Positions 9,284-17,851 of a DNA stretch of 38,576 nucleotides are shown piece after piece. The stretch is from Actinomycetota bacterium (GTDB lineage Bacteria; Actinomycetota; Actinomycetes; S36-B12), in the NCBI GenBank assembly GCA_009699015.1, contig WLOY01000016.1, forward strand, positions 1-38,576, written 5' to 3'. Both the position numbers and the translations under genes were made by a program. Numbering within the stretch: position 1 is the stretch's first letter; the number at the start of each line of letters is the position of its first letter. A model generated the notes under the pieces. That model worked only from the letters and a program-made list of their open reading frames with translations, was not told where the DNA came from and made no database searches.

Positions 9284-10236
9284 GCAGGTGATCCTTTCGA
9301 ATGCTCTTCGATGAAGGCGAGGAGGGACGGGAGATCCGGCATGGCGTCGGCACACATGAGGCGTGCCGCCACGTAGGCACCCGCGCCGTTGGCAAGCTCT
9401 CCGAGCCGGTCGAGGGGCATGCCCTGGAGCAGTCCATAGGCGAGAGCTCCACCGAAGGCGTCACCTGCGCCGAGCCCACATCGGACCTCGATCGGCAGCG
9501 GGCGAACCCGCACCCGCTCCTGCGCGCTGGCAAGCAGGACTCCCTGGGCCCCCATTTTCACGATCGCAAGCTTGACGCCGCGCCCCAGAAGGTGATCGGC
9601 GGCGGCGTCGGGATCGGACTCACCGATCGCCATCTCGCACTCATCGCGATTGCCGACGACCACCGTGCTGGCATCGATCGCAGACTGCGCTGCGCGACGC
9701 GCATCGGCCGGATCAGTCCACAGGCTCGGGCGATAGTCGAGGTCAATGATGGTGTGCTCGACCCGGCCGCGTTGCTCGAGCCAAGTAGTGCAGGCCCCTG
9801 CTGTCGTGCCAACAGCCAGTGCGCAGGCGCTGATCCATAGGACCCGGCAGTCGCGGACGACCTGCTCAGGAATATCCGACGGTTTGATCGTGGTGTCGGG
9901 CGCAGCCGCACCTCGGTAGAAGATGATGGCGGGGTCTGCCGGCGGATCTAGGGATGCGAGTACGACCGGGGTCTGGCCTAGTGGTTCGGTGCCAACAAGC
10001 GATGTGTCAACACCAAAGCCCGCAAGCTTTGCGAGGACGAATGGAGCGAGCAGGTCGCCGCCGACCTTCGTCGCAATGGCCGACGCCAAACCGAGTCGCG
10101 CGGCGGCAACGGCAACGTTCGTCGGGCTGCCTCCGATGGACTTCATGAAGGTCTGCGGATCAGAGAACGAGTGGTGTGATTCCTGGGCGTAAAGGTCGAC
10201 GCTGATCCGGCCCACCGACAGCAGGTCCAGTGTCAT
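9280..10236 (-). CDS. iolC: 5-dehydro-2-deoxygluconokinase (PfkB family)
   Basis: MTLDLLSVGRISVDLYAQ, SIGGSPTNVAVAAARLG, CGLGAGDAFGGALAYGLL. Confidence 0.92.
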   Translation of the reverse strand: MTLDLLSVGRISVDLYAQESHHSFSDPQTFMKSIGGSPTNVAVAAARLGLASAIATKVGGDLLAPFVLAKLAGFGVDTSLVGTEPLGQTPVVLASLDPPADPAIIFYRGAAAPDTTIKPSDIPEQVVRDCRVLWISACALAVGTTAGACTTWLEQRGRVEHTIIDLDYRPSLWTDPADARRAAQSAIDASTVVVGNRDECEMAIGESDPDAAADHLLGRGVKLAIVKMGAQGVLLASAQERVRVRPLPIEVRCGLGAGDAFGGALAYGLLQGMPLDRLGELANGAGAYVAARLMCADAMPDLPSLLAFIEEHSKGSPA

Positions 10237-10247
10237 GACGCTCCCGC

Positions 10248-11165
10248 CTAGCTCTTCGCCTGGGTTGCGGCATCAAGGCGGGGAGCCACGACATCACGCA
10301 GGTAATCCATCGACACAGTAACCGAGGTGATCGGCCCCTCCCCCTCTGCGGGGAGGGGGCCGGTGATCGCGGTGTCCTGCTCGATGACGTACCAGCCGTC
10401 GTAGCCCGCGGCCTCGAGGGTCTCGATGACTGCGCTGATCTCGACATCGCCCTGACCGAGCGGAGTGAACAGGCCACCTTGAACGCCGGCCATGATCGGC
10501 ATCTCGTGTCGAAGCACCGGACCGGCCATCGACATGTTCACGTCCTTGAGGTGCACATGCCCGACCCGATCAGCAGACTCTCGTGCGAAGGCCACCGGGT
10601 CGACGCCACCGATAGCGAGGTGCCCAGTGTCGAGGCACCACTTCACGTTGCAGTTGTCGAGCACCCGCTGGACGTCGCTCGCCGTCTCGATGAGGGTCTG
10701 GACGTGCGGGTGGACCACCTGCTGCAGGCCGTGCTCGGCGCAGATCTCGTCGATGATCGCGAACATCTCCATCATGTGGCCGAGTTCATCCGCCTCGAGG
10801 GCACGCGGCACCGACCAGTCCTCGTCCATGACAATCGCGGAGATGAACTCGGTTGCCCCCGCCCTCTCGAACAGCGAGGCAGTGAGCCGGGCCGAAGCGA
10901 TGGTCGCCTCCCGCTGACGGCGATCGTGCAGCACCACCGGAGTGAATCCGCCGATGAGGGTCATGCCGAACTCGGCGAGTTCCTCCCTGACCGACTCCGG
11001 CGAGGTGGGCAGGAAGCCCGGAGCGCCGAGTTCGGTCGCCGGCAGCCCAAGGCTCGCCATCTCGCCGAGGACGCGTGGGGTGGGGAGCATGGCACCCCAG
11101 CCGGGGACCTCACAGATCCCCCAGGAGATAGGCGCGGACGCGACACGGGACAGGAAGTCAGTCAT
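10248..11165 (-). CDS. iolE: inosose dehydratase / TIM-barrel sugar-phosphate isomerase family
   Basis: SAPISWGICEVPGWG, ELGAPGFLP, VHPHVQTLIE, WCLDTGHLAIGG, HVHLKDVN; divergent promoter region upstream. Confidence 0.9.
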   Translation of the reverse strand: MTDFLSRVASAPISWGICEVPGWGAMLPTPRVLGEMASLGLPATELGAPGFLPTSPESVREELAEFGMTLIGGFTPVVLHDRRQREATIASARLTASLFERAGATEFISAIVMDEDWSVPRALEADELGHMMEMFAIIDEICAEHGLQQVVHPHVQTLIETASDVQRVLDNCNVKWCLDTGHLAIGGVDPVAFARESADRVGHVHLKDVNMSMAGPVLRHEMPIMAGVQGGLFTPLGQGDVEISAVIETLEAAGYDGWYVIEQDTAITGPLPAEGEGPITSVTVSMDYLRDVVAPRLDAATQAKS

Positions 11166-11183
11166 GAATTGATTCTCCGAAAG

Positions 11184-11201
11184 TGTTGGAACGTTCCAAC
11201 A
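11184..11201. promoter_or_regulatory. perfect 18-bp palindrome TGTTGGAACGTTCCAACA, candidate LacI-family operator
   Basis: Perfect dyad with central CG, between divergent iolE and Gfo/Idh starts; LacI regulator encoded in the same cluster. Confidence 0.75.
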
Positions 11202-11306
11202 AATCGTGCCACACTAGCGTGGCAACCGCAAGGCCCACGGTCGCGAGACCAACCGTGGAAGCACCCACCATCGAATCGACATACCCACCATCGAGAGGGC
11301 GAGCGC

Positions 11307-12305
11307 ATGAGGATCGCGGTCATCGGAGCTGGGCGCATGGGCGCTATCCGAGTGGAGGATCTCAGGCCGCTCGTCGACGACATCATCATCGCGAATCGGA
11401 CGCCAGCGACTGCCGTGGAGCTCGCTGCCCGCTTCGGGGCCACGGCCGTCGACCTCGACTCCGTCCTCGACCAGGCGGTCGATGCGTATGTCCTCGCCAC
11501 GGCGACCGATGCCCACGCGGGCCTGCTCAGCGAGCTCATCAGCCGCGGCAAGCCGATCCTCTGCGAGAAGCCGATCGCCCTCACCCTCGAGGAGAACGAC
11601 GCGATCATCGAGCAGGTCACAGCAACGGGCACCCCGGTGCAGATCGGCTTCCAGCGGCGATTCGACTCCGGGATGGCCGCCGCCCAGCAGCTCATCGCCA
11701 CCGGCGCCCTCGGCACCCTCTACGCGATGCACATGATTGCTCATGATCACCAGCCCTCCACGATCGAATTCCTCGAGGGCAGCGGAGGCATCTTCCGCGA
11801 TCTCCACGTCCACGACTTCGACCTCATCCGGTGGCTCACCGCGAGCGAGATCGAGACCGTCTACGCCACCAAGGCCGTGCGAGCCCACGAGCAATATGCC
11901 GCCTACGCCGATGCCGACACCTCGCTCATCCATGCCGTGACCGCAGGTGGGGTCCAGGTATCGGTGAGCGGCACCCGCCATGGTCCTTTGGGCCACGACG
12001 TGCACATGGAGATCTTCGGATCCCTCGACAGCGTCGCTCCGGGTGTCAACGCACGCACCCCACTTCGAGGCCTCGACACCGGCGCCGCGACCACGATGAA
12101 CATCGACCCGTACCGCGGGTTCGTCGACCGGTTCCGCGATGCCTTCCGTGGCGAGACAACTGCCTTCACCGAACTCGTCGCGGGCAGGCGCGACAACCCG
12201 TGCCCACCCGAGTCGGCACGCGAGGCCCTTCGGGTCGCCCTCGCGTGCGAGGTCTCGGTCGAGCAGCAGCGTCCGGTGCGCGTGACCGAGATTGTCGCCC
12301 GATGA
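11307..12305 (+). CDS. Gfo/Idh/MocA family oxidoreductase (inositol 2-dehydrogenase-like)
   Basis: MRIAVIGAGRMGAIRVEDL, ILCEKPIALTLEENDAII, GFQRRFDSGMAAA, DLHVHDFDLIRW. Confidence 0.88.
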   Translation: MRIAVIGAGRMGAIRVEDLRPLVDDIIIANRTPATAVELAARFGATAVDLDSVLDQAVDAYVLATATDAHAGLLSELISRGKPILCEKPIALTLEENDAIIEQVTATGTPVQIGFQRRFDSGMAAAQQLIATGALGTLYAMHMIAHDHQPSTIEFLEGSGGIFRDLHVHDFDLIRWLTASEIETVYATKAVRAHEQYAAYADADTSLIHAVTAGGVQVSVSGTRHGPLGHDVHMEIFGSLDSVAPGVNARTPLRGLDTGAATTMNIDPYRGFVDRFRDAFRGETTAFTELVAGRRDNPCPPESAREALRVALACEVSVEQQRPVRVTEIVAR

Positions 12306-13465
12306 GCGCCACCTGGCTCACCGAGGCAGGGGCCGACCTCGCGGAGTTCGACCGAATCGTGAGCACGCCCTCGAATCCCGCCGACTACCCACATGCCGCC
12401 GGCGTGGAGCAGGGCATCGTCGTCTTCGACGGCGCCAGCCTTCCCGGCACCGAAATTGTCGAAGAGCGGCGGGCGGTCATGGCAGAGATCAGCCATGCGC
12501 TCATGGAGGGGCCGGGAGTCGTCGCCTTCCGAGGGGCCTTCCGCGACGGGGGCGTCATCGATCGCGTCTCGGCCGTCTTCGACGAGATCATCGCCGAGCA
12601 GCATGCATCAGGCGCCGCGGCCGGTGACCACTTTGCCAAGCCCGGTGCCAACGATCGCATCTGGAATGCCCTCGAGAAGCTCGCCCTGCGCGATCCGCAG
12701 GGCTTCGCCGACTACTACTCCAATGATGTGATCGCGCTCGCCTCCCGCTCCTGGCTCGGCCCCAACTATCAGGTGACCTCGCAGGTGAACGTTGTCAATC
12801 CCGGCGGCCGGGCCCAGGTTCCGCACAGCGACTACCACCTCGGTTTCATGGGTCGGGAGCAAAACGAGGCCTACCCGGCGCACGTGCACCGTCTCTCACA
12901 GGCGCTCACGATCCAAGGCGCGGTGGCCCACTGCGATATGCCGCTCGAGACAGGCCCGACCTTCTATCTTCCGCACAGCCAGAAGTTCCCCTCGGTCTAC
13001 CTCGCCTGGCGCCGCCCGGATTTTGCCGACTATGTCGAGGAGCACAAGGTCCAGTTGGCGCTGGCAAAGGGTGATGCCGTCTTTTTCAATCCGGCCCTGC
13101 TGCACGGCGCCGGCACCAACGTCACGTCCGATGTGCGGCGCATGGCGAACCTGCTGCAGGTCTCGTCGGCATTCGGGCGTGCCCTGGAGGCGATCGATCG
13201 CACCTCAATATCCACCGCACTGTTCCCCGTCCTCGTCGATCGCTATCGAACTGGGTCACTGGCCCAAGACGCACTCGACAACGTCATCGCCGCAAGCGCC
13301 GAGGGCTATCCCTTCCCAACGAACCTCGATCGAGACCAGCCGCTCGAAGGACTCGCTCCGCCATCCCAGGCCGATCTCGTCCGCACGGCAATCCGCGAGG
13401 ACTGGGATGCGCAGGCGTTGGATCAGGCGCTCGCCGCCCACGCAAAGAGGAGGATGACGGCATGA
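12302..13465 (+). CDS. phytanoyl-CoA dioxygenase (PhyH)-like Fe(II)/2-oxoglutarate dioxygenase
   Basis: VPHSDYHLGF (HxD), distal H and R in ALLHGAGTNVTSDVRRMANLLQVS, double-stranded beta-helix pattern; ATGA overlaps with both neighbouring genes. Confidence 0.78.
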   Translation: MSATWLTEAGADLAEFDRIVSTPSNPADYPHAAGVEQGIVVFDGASLPGTEIVEERRAVMAEISHALMEGPGVVAFRGAFRDGGVIDRVSAVFDEIIAEQHASGAAAGDHFAKPGANDRIWNALEKLALRDPQGFADYYSNDVIALASRSWLGPNYQVTSQVNVVNPGGRAQVPHSDYHLGFMGREQNEAYPAHVHRLSQALTIQGAVAHCDMPLETGPTFYLPHSQKFPSVYLAWRRPDFADYVEEHKVQLALAKGDAVFFNPALLHGAGTNVTSDVRRMANLLQVSSAFGRALEAIDRTSISTALFPVLVDRYRTGSLAQDALDNVIAASAEGYPFPTNLDRDQPLEGLAPPSQADLVRTAIREDWDAQALDQALAAHAKRRMTA

Positions 13466-14481
13466 CACCGAGCGGGACATTAGGCATCGCGGTCGCGGGC
13501 GTGGGCCGAATCGGACGCATGCATGCGCGGATTATCGCCGACCAGATTCCCGAAGCACGGCTCGCCGGGGTCTACGACATCTCACCGGATGTCGCCGCCG
13601 ATGTCGCACGCGAATTGGGTGTCGAGGCTGCCGCCAGCATCGATGAGCTGCTCGCCTCCCCCGGCGTCGACGCCCTCGCTATCTGCACGGCCACGAGCAC
13701 CCACAGCGAGCTCATCGTCAGGGCCGCAGGCGCCGGCAAAGCTGTGTTCTGCGAGAAGCCAGTGAGCCTGTCTCTCGGCGAGGTCGACGCAGCGATCGCA
13801 GCGGTCGAGGCCGCCGGAGTACCGTTCATGGTCGGGTTCAATCGACGGTTTGATCCCGGCCATGCCGCTGTTCGCCGGGCCGTCCAAACGGGTGAGATCG
13901 GCGAGGTCACCATCGCTCGCATCACCAGCCGAGACCCCTCCCCACCGCCAATCGAGTACGTCCGGGTGAGCGGCGGCATCTGGGTCGACATGCTCATCCA
14001 CGACTTCGACATGGCCAACTTCATCGTCGGGTCACCGGTCGTTCAAGTTTGGGCCCAGGGTGGCGCCTTGTTCGATGCGGGCATCCGCGAGGCCGGCGAC
14101 TTCGACACCGCAGTGGCCGTCCTCACCCATGAGAGCGGCGCCATCACGACCATCGATGCCAGCCGCATGGCCGTCTACGGATACGACCAGCGAGTCGAGG
14201 CCCTCGGGACCAAGGGCATGGCGCTGTCAGACAACAGGCGAGTGAACAACGCGCAGGTGTACCGCGAGGACTCGTCCCAACTCGCCCCCCTCCAGTACTT
14301 TTTCCTCGAGCGCTACGCCGATTCGTACCGCATTGAATGGCAGGCATTTGCGGACTATGTCCTGAGTGGCGGACCCTCTCCGGTTTCGGGCGCCGAGGGC
14401 AGGGCCCCGATCGTGACGGCGATGGCGGCGGCGCTCTCAGCGAAGGAGGCACGACCGGTCCGACTCGAGGAGATCGGCTGA
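13462..14481 (+). CDS. iolG: inositol 2-dehydrogenase (Gfo/Idh/MocA family)
   Basis: IAVAGVGRIGRMHARIIADQIPEA, VFCEKPVSLSLGEVDAAI, FMVGFNRRFDPGHAAVR, WVDMLIHDFDMANF. Confidence 0.85.
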   Translation: MTPSGTLGIAVAGVGRIGRMHARIIADQIPEARLAGVYDISPDVAADVARELGVEAAASIDELLASPGVDALAICTATSTHSELIVRAAGAGKAVFCEKPVSLSLGEVDAAIAAVEAAGVPFMVGFNRRFDPGHAAVRRAVQTGEIGEVTIARITSRDPSPPPIEYVRVSGGIWVDMLIHDFDMANFIVGSPVVQVWAQGGALFDAGIREAGDFDTAVAVLTHESGAITTIDASRMAVYGYDQRVEALGTKGMALSDNRRVNNAQVYREDSSQLAPLQYFFLERYADSYRIEWQAFADYVLSGGPSPVSGAEGRAPIVTAMAAALSAKEARPVRLEEIG

Positions 14482-14483
14482 CC

Positions 14484-15494
14484 GTGGCACCCAACCGCCC
14501 GACGATCAAGGACGTTGCGGCCCTCGCGGGGGTATCGAAGTCGCTCGTATCATTGGCGATGCGCGGTTCGGATCGCGTCTCAGCGGAGAGCCGGGCTGCG
14601 ATTATCGAGGCGGCCACCCAGCTCGGCTACCGCCCCAATGCCGCTGCCCGAAGCCTGGCAGACCGGCGTAGTCACACTCTCGGGGTGGTCGTGCTCGACC
14701 TCCTCAATCCGATCTATGCCGAGATCATCGACGGGGTACAAGGCGAGGTCAGGCAGCACGGTTATCACACCATGCTCGTCACCGGGAATGACAATCCAGT
14801 CATTGAGCAGGGTGAGGTCGAAAAGCTGCTCGAGTTTCAGGTCGAAGGCCTCGTCCTCATCGGGCACCGCATGCCTGCTGGTTCCCTCGACGCCATCGCT
14901 GGCGATTGCCCAGCCGTGGTGATCAGCCGAGCGGAACGCGGCATCGCCGGGCTCGACTCCATCAGCAATGACGACGTGTTCGGGGCGCGGATTGCAGTCG
15001 ACCACCTCGTCTCGCTCGGCCATCAGTCGATCGCCCACGTCACCGGAGGAATTAACGAGGTGGCAATGCTCCGAACGTTGGGCTACGAGCAGTCGATGGC
15101 CAATCATAGGCTTGCGGACCAGACTGCCTGCTACGACGGAGCCTTCACCGACGAGGGTGGCTACCGAGGAGCAGCAGCCGCTCTCGATTCCGGCCGAGGA
15201 CACACCGCCCTCTTCGTCGCGAATGACATCGCCGCCGTTGGTGCCCTCGCCGCGGTCGCCGATCGGGGGCTTGACGTGCCCGCCGATATCTCGATTGTCG
15301 GCTACGACGGTATGGCGCTCGCTGGCCTGCGCTCCCTGAGCATCACGACGATCGCACAACCTCTCGCCCGGATCGGCACCGAGGGCGCGAGCCTGCTCTT
15401 CCTACGGATCGGCGATCCAACGCGGCCACCAGCGCACATCGGGGTCGAGCCGCGGCTCATAATCCGAAACTCCAGCGGACCTTGCCGACCTTGA
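14484..15494 (+). CDS. LacI-family transcriptional regulator
   Basis: PTIKDVAALAGVSKSLVSLAMRGSDRVSAESRAAIIEAATQLGYRPNAAARSLA HTH, then periplasmic-binding-protein-like domain; GTG start inferred 2 nt after iolG stop. Confidence 0.92.
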   Translation: MAPNRPTIKDVAALAGVSKSLVSLAMRGSDRVSAESRAAIIEAATQLGYRPNAAARSLADRRSHTLGVVVLDLLNPIYAEIIDGVQGEVRQHGYHTMLVTGNDNPVIEQGEVEKLLEFQVEGLVLIGHRMPAGSLDAIAGDCPAVVISRAERGIAGLDSISNDDVFGARIAVDHLVSLGHQSIAHVTGGINEVAMLRTLGYEQSMANHRLADQTACYDGAFTDEGGYRGAAAALDSGRGHTALFVANDIAAVGALAAVADRGLDVPADISIVGYDGMALAGLRSLSITTIAQPLARIGTEGASLLFLRIGDPTRPPAHIGVEPRLIIRNSSGPCRP

Positions 15495-15561
15495 TGCGGT
15501 GGCACGTCAATCCGTCGCCCCGCAGGGGGTGACCGCTCCGGAACATCCCTGCGAACCCCTG

Positions 15562-16602
15562 CTAGCGGATCGCCCTGCGCGCTGTGGTCCTGCGCACGAT
15601 GAGGCGTGGCTCGAACTCCAATGAGACCCGCGTATCCCGCTCACCGTCGATGCGCTCGAGGAGCAGCCGGATCGACGCACGGCCGAAATCTCGAAGGGGT
15701 TGCTCGATGGACGTGAGCGAGATCATCTGGAGATCGGAGATGACGGAGTTGTCGTAGCCGAGGACCGATACGTCCTCCGGCACCCGTACGCCAGATGCCT
15801 CAAGCACCCCCATCGCACCGACTGCAACGAGGTCGTTCGAAGCGAAGATGGCGGTCTCGTCAGCACGGCATCTGATGATTTCACGAGCCGCCGATCGACC
15901 TGCCTCCTCGGTGAAATCCCCTTCGATGACACGTGCGCTCCCGGCAAGGCCGAGTTCGGACATCGCCCGCAGGAATGCTCGTTTTCGGTGCACGGCGGAG
16001 CGTGAGAAACCCCCGGAGAGATGGACGATTCGTTCGTGCCCAAGGTCGACGAGATGGCGCACGCCAAGGCGCGCACCGACGAGTTCGTCGTTTGTTACAA
16101 AGTCCGCACCGTCGAGATTCATGTCGCGCGCGATGCTAACCGCGGGGTACCCAGCGATGATCCTGTTGAGCTCAGACGCCTTCATGAGCGGGCTGATGAG
16201 GATGAGCCCAGCGACCCGGTGACCAAGGAGGGTGCCGAGGAGGGTTCGCTCTTGCGCAACCGAGCGAAGGCCAGGTCCGACGAGGACGTCGTACCCGGCG
16301 TCCTGAGCCGCGTCGGACAGTTCTACGTACATTGAGACGAAGAATGGGTTCGTGATGTCGTTGAGGAGGACCCCGATCGTGCGCACCTTCTTGCTCGCGA
16401 GTGATCGGGCGAGCATGTTCGGTCGATATCCAAGCTCCTCGGCAGCGAGCAGAACTCGTGCCCGACTCTGGTCGCTCACATTCGTCGCATCACGGAAGAC
16501 CAACGACACGAGAGCCCTCGAAACACCGGCACGCAAGGCCACGTCGCTCTGCGTCACCGGCACGGCCACAGCGTAACGGTTTGATAACACATTGAGCGTC
16601 AT
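15562..16602 (-). CDS. LacI-family transcriptional regulator
   Basis: VTQSDVALRAGVSRALVSLVFRDATNVSDQSRARVLLAAEELGYRPNMLARSLASKK; divergent from the ABC transporter operon; start could be further upstream (16641). Confidence 0.92.
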   Translation of the reverse strand: MTLNVLSNRYAVAVPVTQSDVALRAGVSRALVSLVFRDATNVSDQSRARVLLAAEELGYRPNMLARSLASKKVRTIGVLLNDITNPFFVSMYVELSDAAQDAGYDVLVGPGLRSVAQERTLLGTLLGHRVAGLILISPLMKASELNRIIAGYPAVSIARDMNLDGADFVTNDELVGARLGVRHLVDLGHERIVHLSGGFSRSAVHRKRAFLRAMSELGLAGSARVIEGDFTEEAGRSAAREIIRCRADETAIFASNDLVAVGAMGVLEASGVRVPEDVSVLGYDNSVISDLQMISLTSIEQPLRDFGRASIRLLLERIDGERDTRVSLEFEPRLIVRRTTARRAIR

Positions 16603-16638
16603 GGCCTTCTCCCCCATCGCTGATCGACACGATCGTCT

Positions 16639-16656
16639 CATTAGCGCGCGCTAATG
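16639..16656. promoter_or_regulatory. perfect 18-bp palindrome CATTAGCGCGCGCTAATG, candidate LacI-family operator
   Basis: Perfect dyad between the divergent lacI-type gene and the substrate-binding protein gene. Confidence 0.72.
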
Positions 16657-16707
16657 CTTCGCGTGGGTCGATGCGTCGATCGGCGAGGCCAAGCCGGGAG
16701 GAAGTAC

Positions 16708-17736
16708 ATGAAACTAGCAAAGGTCGCACTTGCGGCATGCGCAGCCTCAGCCATGGTGCTGAGTGGCTGCTCAAGTTCGGGAACCACCGCAGAATCCTCT
16801 GCTGCACCTGCCTCCGCTGCCCCCGCCTCCGCGGAGCCGGCGGCAGGTGGCGATGCTCCCATGGCCGAAAACGCCGACATGAAGCTGTGCATGTACACCC
16901 ATGGTGATGGCGGCGGCTTCTGGTCAGTGGCAAAGAAGGGCGCGGAGAAGGCTGCAGCAGATCTCGGCATCACCCTGGACTACCAGGAGTCGAACAACGA
17001 TCCCGAGGCACAGGCCCAGATGATCGAGGCCGGCGTGTCAGCCGGTTGCATGGGTATCGCGGTCTCGGCCCCGAACCCGGATGCCATCAAGGATGCGCTT
17101 GCCAAGGCAGAAGAGGCCGGTATCCCCATCATCACGATGAACTCGGGCTCCAAGGTCTTCACCGAGCTCGGCGCCTTCACGCACGTCGGCCAGGATGAGT
17201 TCGTCGCAGGTCAGGGTGCCGGGCTGAAGTTCAAGGAACTCGGCGCAACCAAGGTCCTCTGCCCTGTTCATGAGCAGTCGAACATCGGCCTCCAGGAGCG
17301 TTGCGATGGACTGAAGGACACCTTTGGCAATGTCGAGAACCTTCAGGTCTCCGGTCTCGCCGATCTGGCCAAGACTCAGGCTGAGATCCAGGCAAAGCTC
17401 GAGGCAGATCCCAGCATTGACGGGATCTTTGCTCTCAATGCAGACATCGCAACCGGCTCGGCGCTGCCTGCAGCCGAGGGTGCAGGCCGCACTATCCCGA
17501 TCGGTACCGTTGACCTCTCCGGTGACGCCGTTCAGGCGGTGAAGGATGGCAAGCTCGCCTTCGCCATCGATCAGCAGCAGTTCGCTCAGGGCTACCTGCC
17601 CTTGGTGCTCCTGTACCTGAACTCCCTCAACGGGCATGTTCTCGGTGGCGGGCTGCCCATCGCGACCGGCCCCGGCTTCGTCACGGCGGAGAATGCTGAT
17701 CTCGTCCAGAAGTTGGCCGCAGCAGGAACTCGCTAG
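16708..17736 (+). CDS. sugar ABC transporter substrate-binding lipoprotein
   Basis: MKLAKVALAACAASAMVLSGCSSSG lipobox; periplasmic binding protein type 1 fold (EAGVSAGCMGIAVSAPNPDAIKDALAKAEEAGIPIITMNSG). Confidence 0.92.
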   Translation: MKLAKVALAACAASAMVLSGCSSSGTTAESSAAPASAAPASAEPAAGGDAPMAENADMKLCMYTHGDGGGFWSVAKKGAEKAAADLGITLDYQESNNDPEAQAQMIEAGVSAGCMGIAVSAPNPDAIKDALAKAEEAGIPIITMNSGSKVFTELGAFTHVGQDEFVAGQGAGLKFKELGATKVLCPVHEQSNIGLQERCDGLKDTFGNVENLQVSGLADLAKTQAEIQAKLEADPSIDGIFALNADIATGSALPAAEGAGRTIPIGTVDLSGDAVQAVKDGKLAFAIDQQQFAQGYLPLVLLYLNSLNGHVLGGGLPIATGPGFVTAENADLVQKLAAAGTR

Positions 17737-17747
17737 TCACGAACGTG

Positions 17748-17774
17748 TGGGGCGGGGGTCTATCCCCCGCCCCA
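17748..17774 (+). terminator. strong intercistronic hairpin, 11-bp perfect GC stem with 5-nt loop, no U tract
   Basis: TGGGGCGGGGG-TCTAT-CCCCCGCCCCA between the substrate-binding protein stop and the permease start. Confidence 0.7.
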
Positions 17775-17851
17775 TACGATTCCCACTTATCTGCACTTGA
17801 AGGCACGAGCTTCCGCCTCGTTCGAGGTCACGGTCACCCGGAAGGAACGAC

